Made by a program: the position numbers and the translations under genes. A model generated the notes under the pieces. It was not told the origin of the DNA and did not search any database. It saw only the letters and a list, made by a program, of their open reading frames with translations. This document shows, one piece after another, positions 12,627 through 25,250 of a stretch of DNA of 64,000 nucleotides (positions are counted from its first letter, which is position 1; the number at the start of each line of letters is the position of its first letter). The stretch comes from Pestalotiopsis fici W106-1 (Eukaryota; Ascomycota; Sordariomycetes; Amphisphaeriales; Sporocadaceae), in assembly GCF_000516985.1 (NCBI RefSeq), contig NW_006917091.1, forward strand, positions 2,397,399-2,461,398. Direction: 5' to 3'.

Positions 12627-15600
12627 TTTTTTTTATTAAATAATATCGGTTAAATTTAATAATTTAATAAATTTTTAAAATTTATCTTTAAAAAATAGCT
12701 TTATAAGGCCGTTTATTAATATATTATTAGTTAAATTATATTCGATTCGGATATTTTTATTTTTAACCTTTTGCTATACGTAAAAATACCGTATAGCCGT
12801 ATATTTAATACGTTAGTAATATTCCGGATTATATGCTAAATTTATAGCCCCCGTATTATTTTTTTTTAATTAATACGGTATTTATATTAATTCCGATTTT
12901 TATAAAAAGATTTTTTAATTATATTATTTTATAGATAGCCTATTTTAGCCTATTAAATTTAGCTTCGGTAATTAATAAAAAAATCGTAAATTGCTATTTC
13001 GATTTTTAACTTATCGGCCCGTTATTTAAAATAAATAAATAACCGGACGTTAATTTACGGGTTTCGTAATTATTAGCAAAATTAGCATCGGAATAACTTA
13101 TTAATCCGGGTTTTATTTTCCCGTTAAAGGTAATTCTAAAATAGTAATAGGATTTTAAATAATTAAATACCTTTTTTACCCCTTTTATCGTAATTTTCGA
13201 TAGGTTTTATATATATTTAGTTAAATATATTATAAAATAAGCTAAATCGGGCCTAATTTAAATTATAGCATATATTAATTTATTTAATAAATGCTAATAT
13301 AAATAAATAAATTCCTTTAAAGCCGGTTTTTCGTTGCTTTTTTTTGCCGTATATAACGATTTTAGGAATCTAAGGCTAAATAATATATTAGCCGGTTTTA
13401 TATCGGAAAATCCGTTAATTTCTAATAATTTCTTAAAATAAATTGCCTAATTTATACGAATTGTTTTATTTTTTCGATTTTTTTTAATTTATATACCGAG
13501 AAAATAAAAAATTAATCCCAAATCCTTTATTTTGAATTTTTTCGAAATATTTTATTTTAATTAATTAATTTTACGTAAATTAGGGCCAAAAATCAGGAAA
13601 TTATTTACGTAAGTTATAATAAAAATATTAGATTTTTTATTATAATAAGCTAATTCGTTTAAAATAAATAGATTAAATCCAAGCTTTTTTAGGCTGTTTT
13701 TTAGCGTAATTTGCTATTAGCGTAAATTTTATTTAAAACCGTATAAGGCCTTTTTAAGCTGGATTACCTGGGAGTCGTCGTTTTTTTAACCGAAATTATT
13801 TAATTCCGGGTTTTCGGAAAGAAATTCGGATAATCCGTTTATAAGGGTAATATATACTTTTTCGTATAATTCCCCGTTTAAAAAGGCATCGATTATATCG
13901 ATTTATTCGATTTCTTAATCGTAATAAGCTGCTAAGGCTAATAAAAGCCTTTAAATAATAGATTTTATTCCTATAGCGAACGTTTCGAAATAATCGATTT
14001 TATATCGTTATTCGAATCTACGTATAATTAATTTAGCTTTATATTTATCGATATTTCCGTTTTTATCGGTTTTCCTTTTAAATACCTATTTTACGGATAA
14101 TAAGATTTTACCGGCTTTTTAGACTTTATTACGATCGATAGCTTAAAAAGTCCTTTTCTAAATTAATTGCCGTAATTTAGCGTATATAGCCTGGATTTAT
14201 TTTTTTAAGGCTTTTTAATGCTTATTTTATTATTTTCGGTTCCGTATAGCCTAAATTTTTAATAATTAAATAATATAAAATATCGGCGAATAATTTATCG
14301 TATTTAACGAATTTATTTTATTCGGAATCCGTAAATTTCGGAAAAATTACCTTAATATTCGATTTATTCGGAATAATCGAAAAAATATTATTAATATCTA
14401 TAGATTCGGAATTTATACTAGATTTATTATTTATATTGGATTCGTTTCCGGGTAAGTCCGGTCGATCGTTAATTATAGATTTATTCGTAATAGATCGAAA
14501 AATTCGATCGTTTCCGGGAGGTGGATTCGTTAGATCCACCGTTTTCGGGACTGTTAATTAGATAAATTTACCGTCGGTGGAATTTTTATCCGGTGTTATT
14601 TCCTAATCCGGTAATTCCGAATCCGGTAATTCTAAATTTAGTAATTTCTCCCCCTTTTTTCGATTTTTAGGTAATAATCAAATATAAGAGGTCCGTATAA
14701 TCTATAATTTATACGGTTGATCGGGAAGATATATATAATAGATTTTATTACCGTTATATCCAATTATTTTCCCGTTTTCGGTAGTAATTCCGAATTTATC
14801 GGAGTTTTTACGGATTTTTTTCGGTTTATAAACTAAAACCGGTATTCCTAATATATAAATTTAGGATAAATTAGGCTTATTATCCCGTTTTAGCCAGAAA
14901 TAATCGTAAAATTCTTAATAAAAGGTAAATAAACCGGATACCGTAATAGTAAAATTTATTAAATAAATTATTGCTTTTATAACGAATTCCTAAAGGTTTT
15001 TCGGGAGTTATAAATCGATAAAAACCGTTTTAGTTTTTTCGATAATAATCCGATTCGTACGTTTAGCTATATTATTTTATTTTAATATATAAAAAGTTAT
15101 AAATTCGAAAATAATCCTTTTTTTAATTAAATAATTTTTTAATTTAACTAAAGAAAACTTTTTACCGTTATTTATACGAATAATATTCGGATATTTTCCG
15201 AATTAGGTTTTATAATATTCGATTTTATTTATTATAATATCGAATATATCGGATTTTTTTTTTAAAAAATTTAATTTCTTAAAATCCGGTTTTATTATCC
15301 GTAAAATTAATTATATATTTATAACCGGAATAGCTAAAAAAAGTAATATAAACCGTATTAATATAAATATAATATAACGGTTTATTAGCCTTATTCGGAT
15401 TCGTATAAAGTTAATTTCGGGTAAATTTACCTAAAATATAAAATTTATAATTTAAATCCTTTTTTTTTAATTTTTTTTTTAGGAATTCCCGTAATTATTT
15501 TAGCTATTTTAGCTAAAATATTATAGCTAAAATAGCTTAAGCGTTTATATTATTATTTTGTAACTATAAGGAAATTCGAATAATTAGAAATTAATTCGAT

Positions 15601-16743
15601 TTCTTTAAAATCCGTAATTTCGTTAAATTTATCCGAATTCGGTTCCGGGTAACTTAAACCGATTACACGGGCTTTTTCTATTATTTTTAATGGATTTATA
15701 GCTAAATATGCTATATTAGGCTTTAATTTATTAGCTAGGTATAGGAAAAATCTACGTTTTTCTTAATTTAACGTGGTAAAAGGCCTATTTTTAAAATTAT
15801 ATAATTTATTTCCGCTTATAATACCGCCTTTTTAATAATATAATTAGCTAAATATAATATTTAGCGGAAATTCCGGTATATAAAATACGTTTAATAACGT
15901 TATTTTACGTATTTCCTGGTTAATTTCGAAGGAAAGCGTAATATTTCTAATTCCTTTTAAAAATATTTTTCTATTATTTATAATAATCGGTAAAAAATCC
16001 GATTTTATAATAAAATTATCGAATAAATTTTTATTATTCGATATATGCTTTAAAAAACCTATATCGTATAATTATTAGTTTTTAGGGAGGGTGGTTAATT
16101 TTTTTTTTTAAATTATTCGAAATATTCGAAAAAATATAGAATAATTCGTTTTCGTTTAAATCTTTATTATAGGGTAAATTTCCCTATTTTTTAGATTTCT
16201 GGTTCGTAGTAAATATAGTCGAATTTAAGTTATTCGATTTATTTAAATTCTTCCTATTTCCGCTTTAGGTTCCCTGTTAATTTTAATTAAATCGGGGAAA
16301 CCGGGATTTTTTATTATTTGTATAATAAAAATTTCTTATAGCCGTATCCGGATCCCGTCGGTTTTTATTTAAAATATCCGTAATTAACCCTTTAAGGGTA
16401 GGTGGATTTATAAACCGTAAAGCATTGCGTTAACGGTTAGCTTATATAAGGTAAGCTAATTAAAGGGTTATAATAAAAATCGTTTTTTAATCGATATTAT
16501 CGATTTTAGCCCTAACGCTTAAAAGCTTTAAAATATATTTTTTAAAAATGGATATAAATTCGTTTAACGAGTTATAATTTTCGAATTTAATCGTATAAAA
16601 TTCGAGATATAATTATTAACGTAATACGGGTCCGGTGCCTTAATAGGCTGATTATAAAGTCGATAAGGCTTTATATAGATTTATTTTATCGAATATTAGA
16701 TTTAACGGTTTTGTTATTAAATTCTGACGAATTAAAAGCAATA
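12627..16743 (-). pseudogene. Copia-1 gag-pol remnant
   Basis: Inverted near-copy of the Copia-2 coding region at about 18000-22186. The reverse-transcriptase block equivalent to YVNNFLIFG is at about 13580-13625 on the minus strand. A short open stretch at 14318-14539 (minus) matches one at 20261-20578 (plus), with shared segments such as NPPP and NDRI. Integrase lies between about 14900 and 15700, gag between about 16150 and 16740. Stops are frequent. The 5' end is cut at 16743 by Copia-2 and resumes at 30376. Confidence 0.75.
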
Positions 16744-16748
16744 CCTAG
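16744..16748. repeat. Target-site duplication CCTAG, left copy (Copia-2)
   Basis: CCTAG precedes the Copia-2 5' LTR; the second copy is at 30376-30380 after its 3' LTR. Joining the flanks restores continuity with the matching leader segment of Copia-2. Confidence 0.9.
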
Positions 16749-17377
16749 TGTTGCACGGATGTTAATACAGCATCGTATAGTGCATAAAATTAGCTTTATA
16801 ACGCATATCATATCGTTATAACAGCTATAAAACCCATCGAAATATCGTTAAATAACAATATATAGGAAATCAATGGAACTTACCCTATACTAACTTACAA
16901 TCAGTACAGCACCATTTACAGCCACTGTTTACAATGCTGTACAGTTAACAAGTCATTGTAGTTGATTATTGTGGCCACTATGGCCACTGGAACCTACTGG
17001 AATCTAATAGAACGTTCCACTGGATCCAGCCCCACTAAGTGTGGCTAATGCACCTGGCCACAATAGCCCTGGGTTACAAGGTAACCCACACTATAGAAAT
17101 CTATAAATTTCAATAGTTTTTTCGATTATAAATCAACCTTATTATTAATTAACTCGATTATAAATCTAATTTATTAGTAATATATTCCAGAATATTCTTA
17201 TTAGTTGATTTTATAGGTATAAAAGGTAGTTATTCCTCCGTAATTAGTTATTTTTTCCTTAAGCTTCAATAAATCAGTTATACAGCCCTATAACTACCCT
17301 CCACGGCCTAATTTTACGAATTATATAAACGCTTCCCTATGCCTAAATTTATAATCCACCAATCATACCTTAAAACA
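16749..17377 (+). repeat. Copia-2 5' LTR, partly spared from RIP
   Basis: 629 bp, begins TGTTGCACGG, ends TTAAAACA. Positions 16749 to about 17110 keep many CA and TG dinucleotides that are converted in the other copies of this LTR; the rest is AT-rich. Confidence 0.88.
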
Positions 17378-17389
17378 GGTTATAAGCCC
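17378..17389 (+). promoter_or_regulatory. Candidate Copia-2 primer-binding site
   Basis: GGTTATAAGCCC directly follows the 5' LTR. It matches, with one G-to-A change, the complement of the anticodon stem-loop of initiator tRNA-Met, the internal primer used by Drosophila copia and yeast Ty5. Identity by recall of the tRNA; not searched. Confidence 0.55.
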
Positions 17390-20300
17390 GGTCCGGTATA
17401 ATATCGATTATATCTAAATACGGGACTTAAATCACATCGAAAACTATAGCCGCTCTCCCAAACGAATTAATACAACGTAAACTCCGGAATTCCGCTATAA
17501 TAGCCGATTTTATAAGCTTTATTTTAAGCTTATACAGCCGTAACTATATCGAAAACTATAATTAAATAGCTATTTATAATGATTTTACCCGTTACAGCCA
17601 TATAACAACTATAAAGTCACTTATAACTAATCCCTACTATAATAGCCGATCTACTATAGCACCTTATAGCACCTACTATATCATATTATAGCACCTAAAT
17701 CCCCTTTATATACTTTATTAATAAAATAAAAGAATTAATTTTTTTTATTTTTATTTTTTTAACGATTTTTTTACCGTTTTTAACGATAATTATACCATTA
17801 TAACGGCAAAAATTCGGCAAAATGGATAACTTTATCCGTATTATTGCCGGATGCTAAATACCGGAGAAATAGAAATTCTCCGGATCCGGAAACTGGAATA
17901 TATGGAAATCTACGTTGCAGTTATATTTTAAATTGCTAGGAATCGATCGGTTTTTTAAAACTACCGATATATATAACGGTATAACCGATATTTAGAAAGC
18001 CCAGGCATTACTTTTAATTCGTTAGAATTTAATAACAGAACCGTTAAATCTAATATTCGATAAAATAGATCTATATAAAGCCTTATCGACTTTATAATCA
18101 GCCTATTAAGGCACCGGATCCGTATTACGTTAACAATTATATTTTAAATTTTATACTATAAAATTCGAGAATTATAACTCGTTAAACGAGTTTATATTTA
18201 TTTTTAAAGGATATATTTTAAAATTTTTAAGCGTTAAGGCTAAAATCGATAATATCGATTAAAAGACGATTTTTATTATAGCCCTCCAATTAGCTTACCC
18301 TATATAGGCTAACCGTTAACGCAATGCTTTACGGTTTATAAATCCACCTACCCTCGAAGGGTTAATTACGGATATTTTGGATAAAAACCGACGGGATCCG
18401 GATACGGCTATGGGAAATTTTTATTATACGGATAATAAAAAATCCCGGTTTCCCCGATCCAATTAGAATTAACGGGGAACCCAAAGCGGAAATAGGAAGA
18501 ATTCGAATAAATCGAATAAATGGAAAAAATCGAATAATTTGAATAATTCCAATAATTCGAATAATTCGAATAAGTCGAATAACTTAAATTCGACTATATC
18601 TATTATAAACCAGAAATCTAAAAAACGGGGAAATTTACCCTATAACGAAAATTTAGACGAAAACGAGTCGTTTTATATTTTTTCGAATATTTCGAATAAT
18701 TTAAAAAAGAAAAAATTAACTACCTTCCCTAAGGATTAGTAATTATACGATATAGGTTTTTTAAAGCATATATCGAATAATAAGAATTTATTCGATAATT
18801 TTACTATAAAATCGGATTTTTTACCGATTATTATAAATAATAGAAAAGTATTTTTAAAAAAAATTAAAAATATTACGCTTTCCTTCGAAATTAACCGGGA
18901 AATACGTAAAATAACGTTATTAAACGTATTTTATATACCGAAATTTCCGCTAAATATTATATTCGGCTAATTATATTACTAAAAAGGCGGTATTATAAAC
19001 GGGAATAAATTATATAATTTTAAAAATAGGCTTTTTATTACGTTAAATTAAGAAAAACGTAGATTTTTCCTATACCTAACTAATAAGTTAAAGCTTAATA
19101 TAATATATTTAGCTATAAATCCACTAAAAATAATAAAAAAAGCCTGTGTAATCGGTTTAAATTACCCGAAACCGAATTCGGATACGAAATTTAACGAAAC
19201 TACGGATTTTAAAAAAATTAAATTAATCTTTAATTATTCGAATTTCCTTATAGCTACGGAAAAATAGCATAAACGATTTAGCTACCCTAGCTATAATATT
19301 TTAGCTAAAATAGCTAAAATAATTACGGGGATTTTTAAAAAGGAATTAAAAAAAAAGGATTTAAATTGCGAATTTTATATTTCGGGAAAATTTACCCGAA
19401 ACCAGCCCCGTATAAATCCGAATAAGGCTAATAAACCGTTATATCGTATTTATATCGATACGGTTTATATTACCCTTTTTAGCTATTTCGGTTATAAATA
19501 TATAACTGGTTTTATAAATAATAAAACCGGATTTCGGGAAATTAAATTTTTTAAAAAAAAATCCGATATATTCGATATTATAATAAATAAAATCGAATAT
19601 TATAAAACCTAATTCGGAAAATATCCGAATATTATTCGCATAAATAATAGCAAAAAATTTTCCCTAATTAAATTAAAAAATTATTTAACTAAAAAAAGGA
19701 TTATTTTCGAATTTATAATTTTTTATATATTAAAATAAAACGGTATAGCTAAACGTACGAACCGGATTATTATCGAAAAAACTAAAACGGTTTTTATCGA
19801 TTTATAATTCCCGAAAAACCTTTAGGAATTTATTATAAAAGCAGTAATTTATTTAATAAATTTTACTGCTACGGTATCCGGTTTATTTACCCCCTATTAG
19901 GAATTTTACGATTATTTCTGGCTAAAACGGGATAATACGCTTAATTTATTTTAAATTTATATTTTAGGAATACCGGTTTTAGTTTATAAACCGAAAGAAA
20001 TCCGTAAAAACTCCGATAAATTCGGAGTTACCACTAAAAACGGGAAAATAATTGGATATAACGGTAATAAAATCTATTACATATATCTTCCCGATCAACC
20101 GTATAAGTTATAGATTATACGGATTTTTTATATTCGATTATTACCTAAAAATCGAAAAAAAGGGGAGAAATTACCGGATTCGAAATTACCGGATTAGGAA
20201 ATAATACCGGATAAAAGTCCCACCGACGGTGAATTTATCCAATTAACAGTCCCGAAAACGGTGGATCCAACGAATCCACCTCCCGAAAACGATCGAATTC

Positions 20301-22186
20301 TTCGATCCATTACGAATAAATCCATAATTAACGATCGACCGGATTTACCCGGAAACGAATCTAGTATAGATAATGGATTTAGTATAAATTCCGAATCCAT
20401 AGATATTAATAATACCTTTTCGATTATTCCGAATAAGTCGAATATTAAGGTAATTTTTCCGAAACTTACGGATTCCGAACGAGATAAATTCGTTAAATAC
20501 GACGAATTATTCGCCGATATCTCGTATTATTTAATTATTAAAAATTTAGGCTATACAAAACCGAAAACTATAAAATAAGCGCTAAAAAGCCTTAAAAAGA
20601 AAGAATAAAACTAGGCTATATATACTAAATTACGGTAATTAATTTAGAAAAGGATTTTTTAAGCTATCGATCGAAATAAAGTCTAAAAAGCCGGTAAAAT
20701 CCCATTATTTATAAAATAGGTATTTAAAAGGAAAACCGATAAAAACGGAAATATCGATAAATATAAGGCTAGATTGGTTATACGTAAATTCGAATAACGA
20801 TATAAAATCGATTATTTCGAAACGTTTGCTATAGGAATAAAATCTATTATTTAGAGGCTTTTATTAGCCTTAGCAGCCTATTACGATTGGGAAATCGAAT
20901 AAATCGATATAATCGGTGCCTTCCTAAACGGGAAATTATACGAAAAAATATATATTACCCTTATAAACGGATTATCCGAATTCTTATCCGAAAACCCGGA
21001 TTTAAATAATTTCGGATGGAAAATCAACGAAAAAGACTCCCAGGTAATCCAGCTTAAAAAGGCCTTATACGGTTTTAAACAAAATCCACGCCAATAGCAA
21101 ATTACGCTGAAAAACAGCCTAAAAAAGCTTAGATTTAATCCATTTATTTCAGACGAATTAGCTTATTATAATAAAAAATCCAATATTTTTATTATAATTT
21201 ACGTAAATAATTTCCTGATTTTTGGCCCTGATTTACGTAAAATTAACCAATTAAAACAGGATATTTCGAAAGAATTCGAAATAAAGGATCTAGGACCAGT
21301 TTTTTATTTTCTTAGTATATAAATTAAAAGAAATCGAGAAAATAAAATAATTCGTATAAACCAGGCAATTTACCTTAAAAAATTATTAGAAATTAACGGA
21401 TTTTCCGATATAAAACCGGCTAATATACCATTTAGCCTTGGATTCCCAAAATCGTTATATACGTTAAAAAATAAAAATAACGAAAAACCGGCTTTAAAGG
21501 AATTTATCTATTTATATTAGCATTTATTAAATAGATTAATATATATTATAATCCAAACCAGGCCCGATTTAGCTTACCTTATAGTATATTTAGCTAAATA
21601 TATATAAAACCTATCGAAAATTACGATAAAAAGGGTAAAAGGGGTATTTAATTATTTAAAATCCTATTATTATTTTAGAATTATTTTTAACGGGAAAATA
21701 AAACCCGCATTAATAGGTTATTCCGATGCCGATTTTGCTAATAATTTCGAAACCCGTAAATTAACGTTCGGTTATTTATTTATTTTAAATAATAAGCCGA
21801 TAAATTAGAAATCGAAACGGTAATTTACGATTTTTTTATTAACTATTAAAGCCGAATTTAACGGGTTAAAGCAGGCTACCTATAAAGCAATATAGTTAAA
21901 AAATCTTTTTATAAAAATCGGAATTAATATAAATACCGTATTAATTAAAAAAAATAATATAAAAGCTATAAATTTAGCATATAATCCGGAATATCACTAA
22001 CGTATTAAATATACGGCTATATGGTATTTTTACGTACGGTAAAAGGTTAAAAATAAAAATATTCGAATTAAATATATTTTAATTAACGATATACTAATAA
22101 ACGGCCTTATAAAACCATTTTTTAAAGATAAATTTTAAAAATTTATTAAATTATTAAATTTAACCGATATTATTTAATAAAAGGAG
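17390..22186 (+). pseudogene. Copia-2 leader and gag-pol remnant
   Basis: Leader to about 18000, then gag (about 18100-18740, with an Asn/Ser-rich stretch NNSNNSNNSNKSNNLNS at 18539). Then comes a GAG-pre-integrase block with HKRFSYPSYNIL at about 19270, and an integrase core with RIYIDTVYI (about 19450) and FYILKQNGIAKRTNR (about 19725). Reverse transcriptase follows with IIGAFLNGKLYEKIYI (about 20910), LKKALYGFKQNPR (about 21055) and YVNNFLIFGPD (about 21200). RNase H has LTIKAEFNGLKQA at about 21840. Order integrase before reverse transcriptase identifies Ty1/Copia. Many stops and Asp-to-Asn changes; not functional. Confidence 0.8.
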
Positions 22187-22260
22187 TATTATACGGATAT
22201 TAATATAATATTATATAATATATAAAATTAGCTTTATAACGTATATTATATCGTTATAAT
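22187..22260 (+). repeat. Copia-2 3' LTR, first fragment
   Basis: 74 bp starting TATTATACGG, aligned to the first 74 bases of 16749-17377. Interrupted by Gypsy-2 after ATAAT; continues at 29821. Confidence 0.88.
22256..22260. repeat. Target-site duplication ATAAT, left copy (Gypsy-2)
   Basis: ATAAT here and at 29816-29820. The uninterrupted 5' LTR has ATAAC at the same place. Confidence 0.85.
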
Positions 22261-22769
22261 TGTTACAAATATATACCTTTATATATGGCAAACAGAGGAT
22301 ATTAGCGCTTAAAAAGATAATATGCGGGGCTTAAAACCGAAATCCGCAAATATTTTAAATAAAAAACAGGCCAGCACCCCTGCTAGCTATTAATAGCTAT
22401 TAGCAGGCTTATTATTAGATTAGTAATTTAAAGGTGAAATTCGTAATAAAATTAATAAGCTAAATATAAATATTATTATTACGATAATAATTTAGGAATA
22501 TTAATAAGGGAATAAATAGGTATATATTATAAAAGGATTTTTTATATAAATAGTTATTACTTTAGTAATTAATCTAAGCATTTATTTTACTTATAAGTAA
22601 AGCATTTAATACGCTTTAACGATTATATTTATAAATTAATTCAATTACTTTTATTTTTAGATATTTATTGCTTAATACTTTTTTTAAAGCTATCGTTCTT
22701 TATTAGCATAAACCCTAATATTTTTTATATTTTAGGTTTATTTTAGAAACCTATAGTATAGTCGTTATA
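22261..22769 (+). repeat. Gypsy-2 5' LTR
   Basis: 509 bp, begins TGTTACAAAT and ends CGTTATA. The same length as the 3' copy; the segment from GGATATTAGCGC onward is nearly identical in both. Confidence 0.9.
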
Positions 22770-22899
22770 TTTTGATTATTTTTATTTAGGTATATTATTT
22801 TTAAAAGAAATTTTAAGCAATATTTAGTAGGATATCGTTAACCGGAAAAACTCTTTTTTCCTTATTTAAATACCCCTAGCGCTCGCTTGCGTAGGAGAT

Positions 22900-24000
22900 A
22901 AAAGAAGATGATTTCGAATTAATTAAGAATTAATATATGGAATTAATTAAAGAGATCCGCGCATTTAAGGAGAGGGAAACCACTTTTTTTGCGCGCGAAG
23001 CCTAGATAGGATAAGTTATATAGGAATTATAGAATTTTAATAACGCTATAGCTGGGGTAGCTAATATTATTTTTACTTTAGTTTATTCCGAGAAGCTTAA
23101 GCTTAGCGTATTAGCGGCTTTTGACGGTATTCCCGGATTATTCTAAGGATTTTTGGCTTAGGTCCGAGCTTATTAGATTTTTTACGGTAATTAATTTATA
23201 ATAAAGAAATAAAAAATATTTTATATTGCGTTTTATTTTAAAGAACGAGTATTTGCCTGGTTCGAACCCTATTTTTTAAATGTGATTAAGTACGAATAAT
23301 AGGTAGAATTATACAAGGCGAAAATTTAGAATATTTTCTAAGATTATATAGGATTCGAAATAGCGCTTCGATTTTTATTTTAGGATCCGGACGAAAAACG
23401 ATAAGCTAAAAGGGAATTTAAAAACCTTAAATAAAAAAGATCCGTATTTAATTATACGGCAGATTTTAAACGCATTATCGCTAAAATAGAATATACCGAT
23501 AATATTAGGATTATATTATATTATCGAAAATTTAAAAATAGTGTTAAAGACGAATTTAGCAGAATTTTTAAATTATTAGCCGAATTTAGCAGATATAGCG
23601 AGCTTACCGTTAAAATCGATAATTAGTTATACGCTCGATAAAACAAGAAAAAAGGGAATTATTTTACGCTATATTTTTAACGCAATTACGCTAATATAGG
23701 TAAATTACAAAATAACTAATAAACTAAAAATAATTAGCGCGATAAAACTTTATACGGAATTTATAACGGATAAATAGATTTTAACGCTATTTAGCATAAA
23801 AATAAATTTAAGGTTAAATGCTATAATTGCGATAAAATGGGATATTATGCTAACGAATATCGCTAATTTAAAAAATTAGGATTTAAGCTAGTGCTAAAAG
23901 GTAAAAAGTAGTTTAATAGCACTAAAAGGGATAATATGCCCTACGAATTATTTTTTTAAACGGCGTGCTTCGACGACGAATATCGGACGCATAAATCTAG
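22900..24000 (+). pseudogene. Gypsy-2 gag remnant with zinc knuckle
   Basis: Gag-type sequence at about 23240-23640 (WFEPYF, then FKNLKQKRSVFNYTADFKRI, then LYYRKFKNSVKDEF). The zinc knuckle is at 23816-23863 and reads CYNCDKMGYYANEY: the two Cys of CX2C are kept, while the expected His and last Cys are both Tyr. These are the products of one C-to-T and one G-to-A change, as RIP makes. The TTCGAACCC at about 23261 is coding sequence here, not a tRNA arm. Confidence 0.75.
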
Positions 24001-25250
24001 CAAAAATAAAAGCGGATAGTATTTTTAAAAACGGAAAACCTTAGCAGTTATACGATTAAAAAAGATTATATATTTTAGAAAATAGGGATAATTCTAAAAT
24101 AATAATAATTATATATTTTCGGATGCTTTAAAAAACGAAGCATATTATTAAACGAAATAAATAAAAGGCCGGAATTAATAAAATTTATGCGATAATATTT
24201 TTAGCTATAAAAAAAGCATTGATATCGATATGGATTTTAATAAATAAAAAAGAGATAAATTCGTTAGATTTATTTAAGATAATAATAAAGAATATATTAT
24301 CGATTATATATTTAGAAACGGAATTAGTTACGTTTATAATGCAATTATTATTATAATAGAATAATAGGATACCGTATTATAGCTTGTAAAGATTTTTTAA
24401 AAAAAGACTAATATTTTATAAACCAGACGAACCTTAAAAGCGATAATAGGAAACGATATAAAGCTTATTTATATATATTTAGTATATAATACCGTAGTAT
24501 AGTACGGATATATTGACTTTAGTTATAATATATATTTATAAGATAAGATCCGAAAAGGGATGTTTTTTTTGCGATATAATAAAAACGCTATTTATCACTT
24601 TTTTAGGGCGGGAGAAATAGAAAATGTGGAGATTAGTTATATCGATTTTCGAGGATTCGTAATGCTTTATATACGATTATAAAATTTAGACCGATGCCTA
24701 AAAAACGGGGATAGGAAATGGGAAGAATGCCTATATTATAATTATAAATATTACGTAATAGAAAAAATTAGAGTATAGCACCTTTTTAGAGAATATAAAG
24801 CAATAAGACGTATTCGCGTTATAGCTATTTAATTAGGAAACGATAATACCGAAAATTTAATACGAGTTATTAATAACGGATACGAATTATTTATATATTT
24901 AATAGCTAATTTATTATTACGACTAATTATCGAAATAATAAAAAAAACGGGAGAAACCTATATTAGGATTATTATTAGTTTATATTTCGTATATTAAGAA
25001 TATAAGGAGCTAAAAGAGCTTTTTAAGGACGACGGAAAATAAGGAAATACTTTTAATATATAAAAAAAAATAGGCGAATTATCCAAATAATACGGAAATC
25101 GACTTTTACGAGCTAGGAAAAACCTAAATATAATAAAATAATAGGTATATACGGCCGCCGAAAAACGACGAGCTAATAAACGATTAAATAAAAATTTAGG
25201 AAAAAACTTAAATTATTTTTAAAGCAATAAAAATAGTCCCTAAAAGAGAA
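24001..25250 (+). other. Gypsy-2 segment between gag and protease, coding-like, unknown
   Basis: About 1.2 kb between the zinc knuckle and the protease block, longer than usual for a Gypsy element. Read on the plus strand from about 24470 there is a long stretch with few stops and protein-like composition (for example KWEECLYYNYKYYV, HLFREYKAIRRIRVIAI, TGETYIRIIISLYFVYQEY). I do not recognise a domain. It may be an extended gag or a transduced segment. Confidence 0.4.

Noticed and set aside
9454..20578. Short open frames (9454-9648, 14318-14539, 18539-18739, 20261-20578) as independent genes
   Set aside because: They are open islands of RIP-mutated integrase, gag or pol-linker sequence of the Gypsy and Copia elements.
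23259..23272. tRNA T-arm-like GGTTCGAACCC
   Set aside because: It is part of the Gypsy-2 gag frame (WFEP); no cloverleaf or A box around it.
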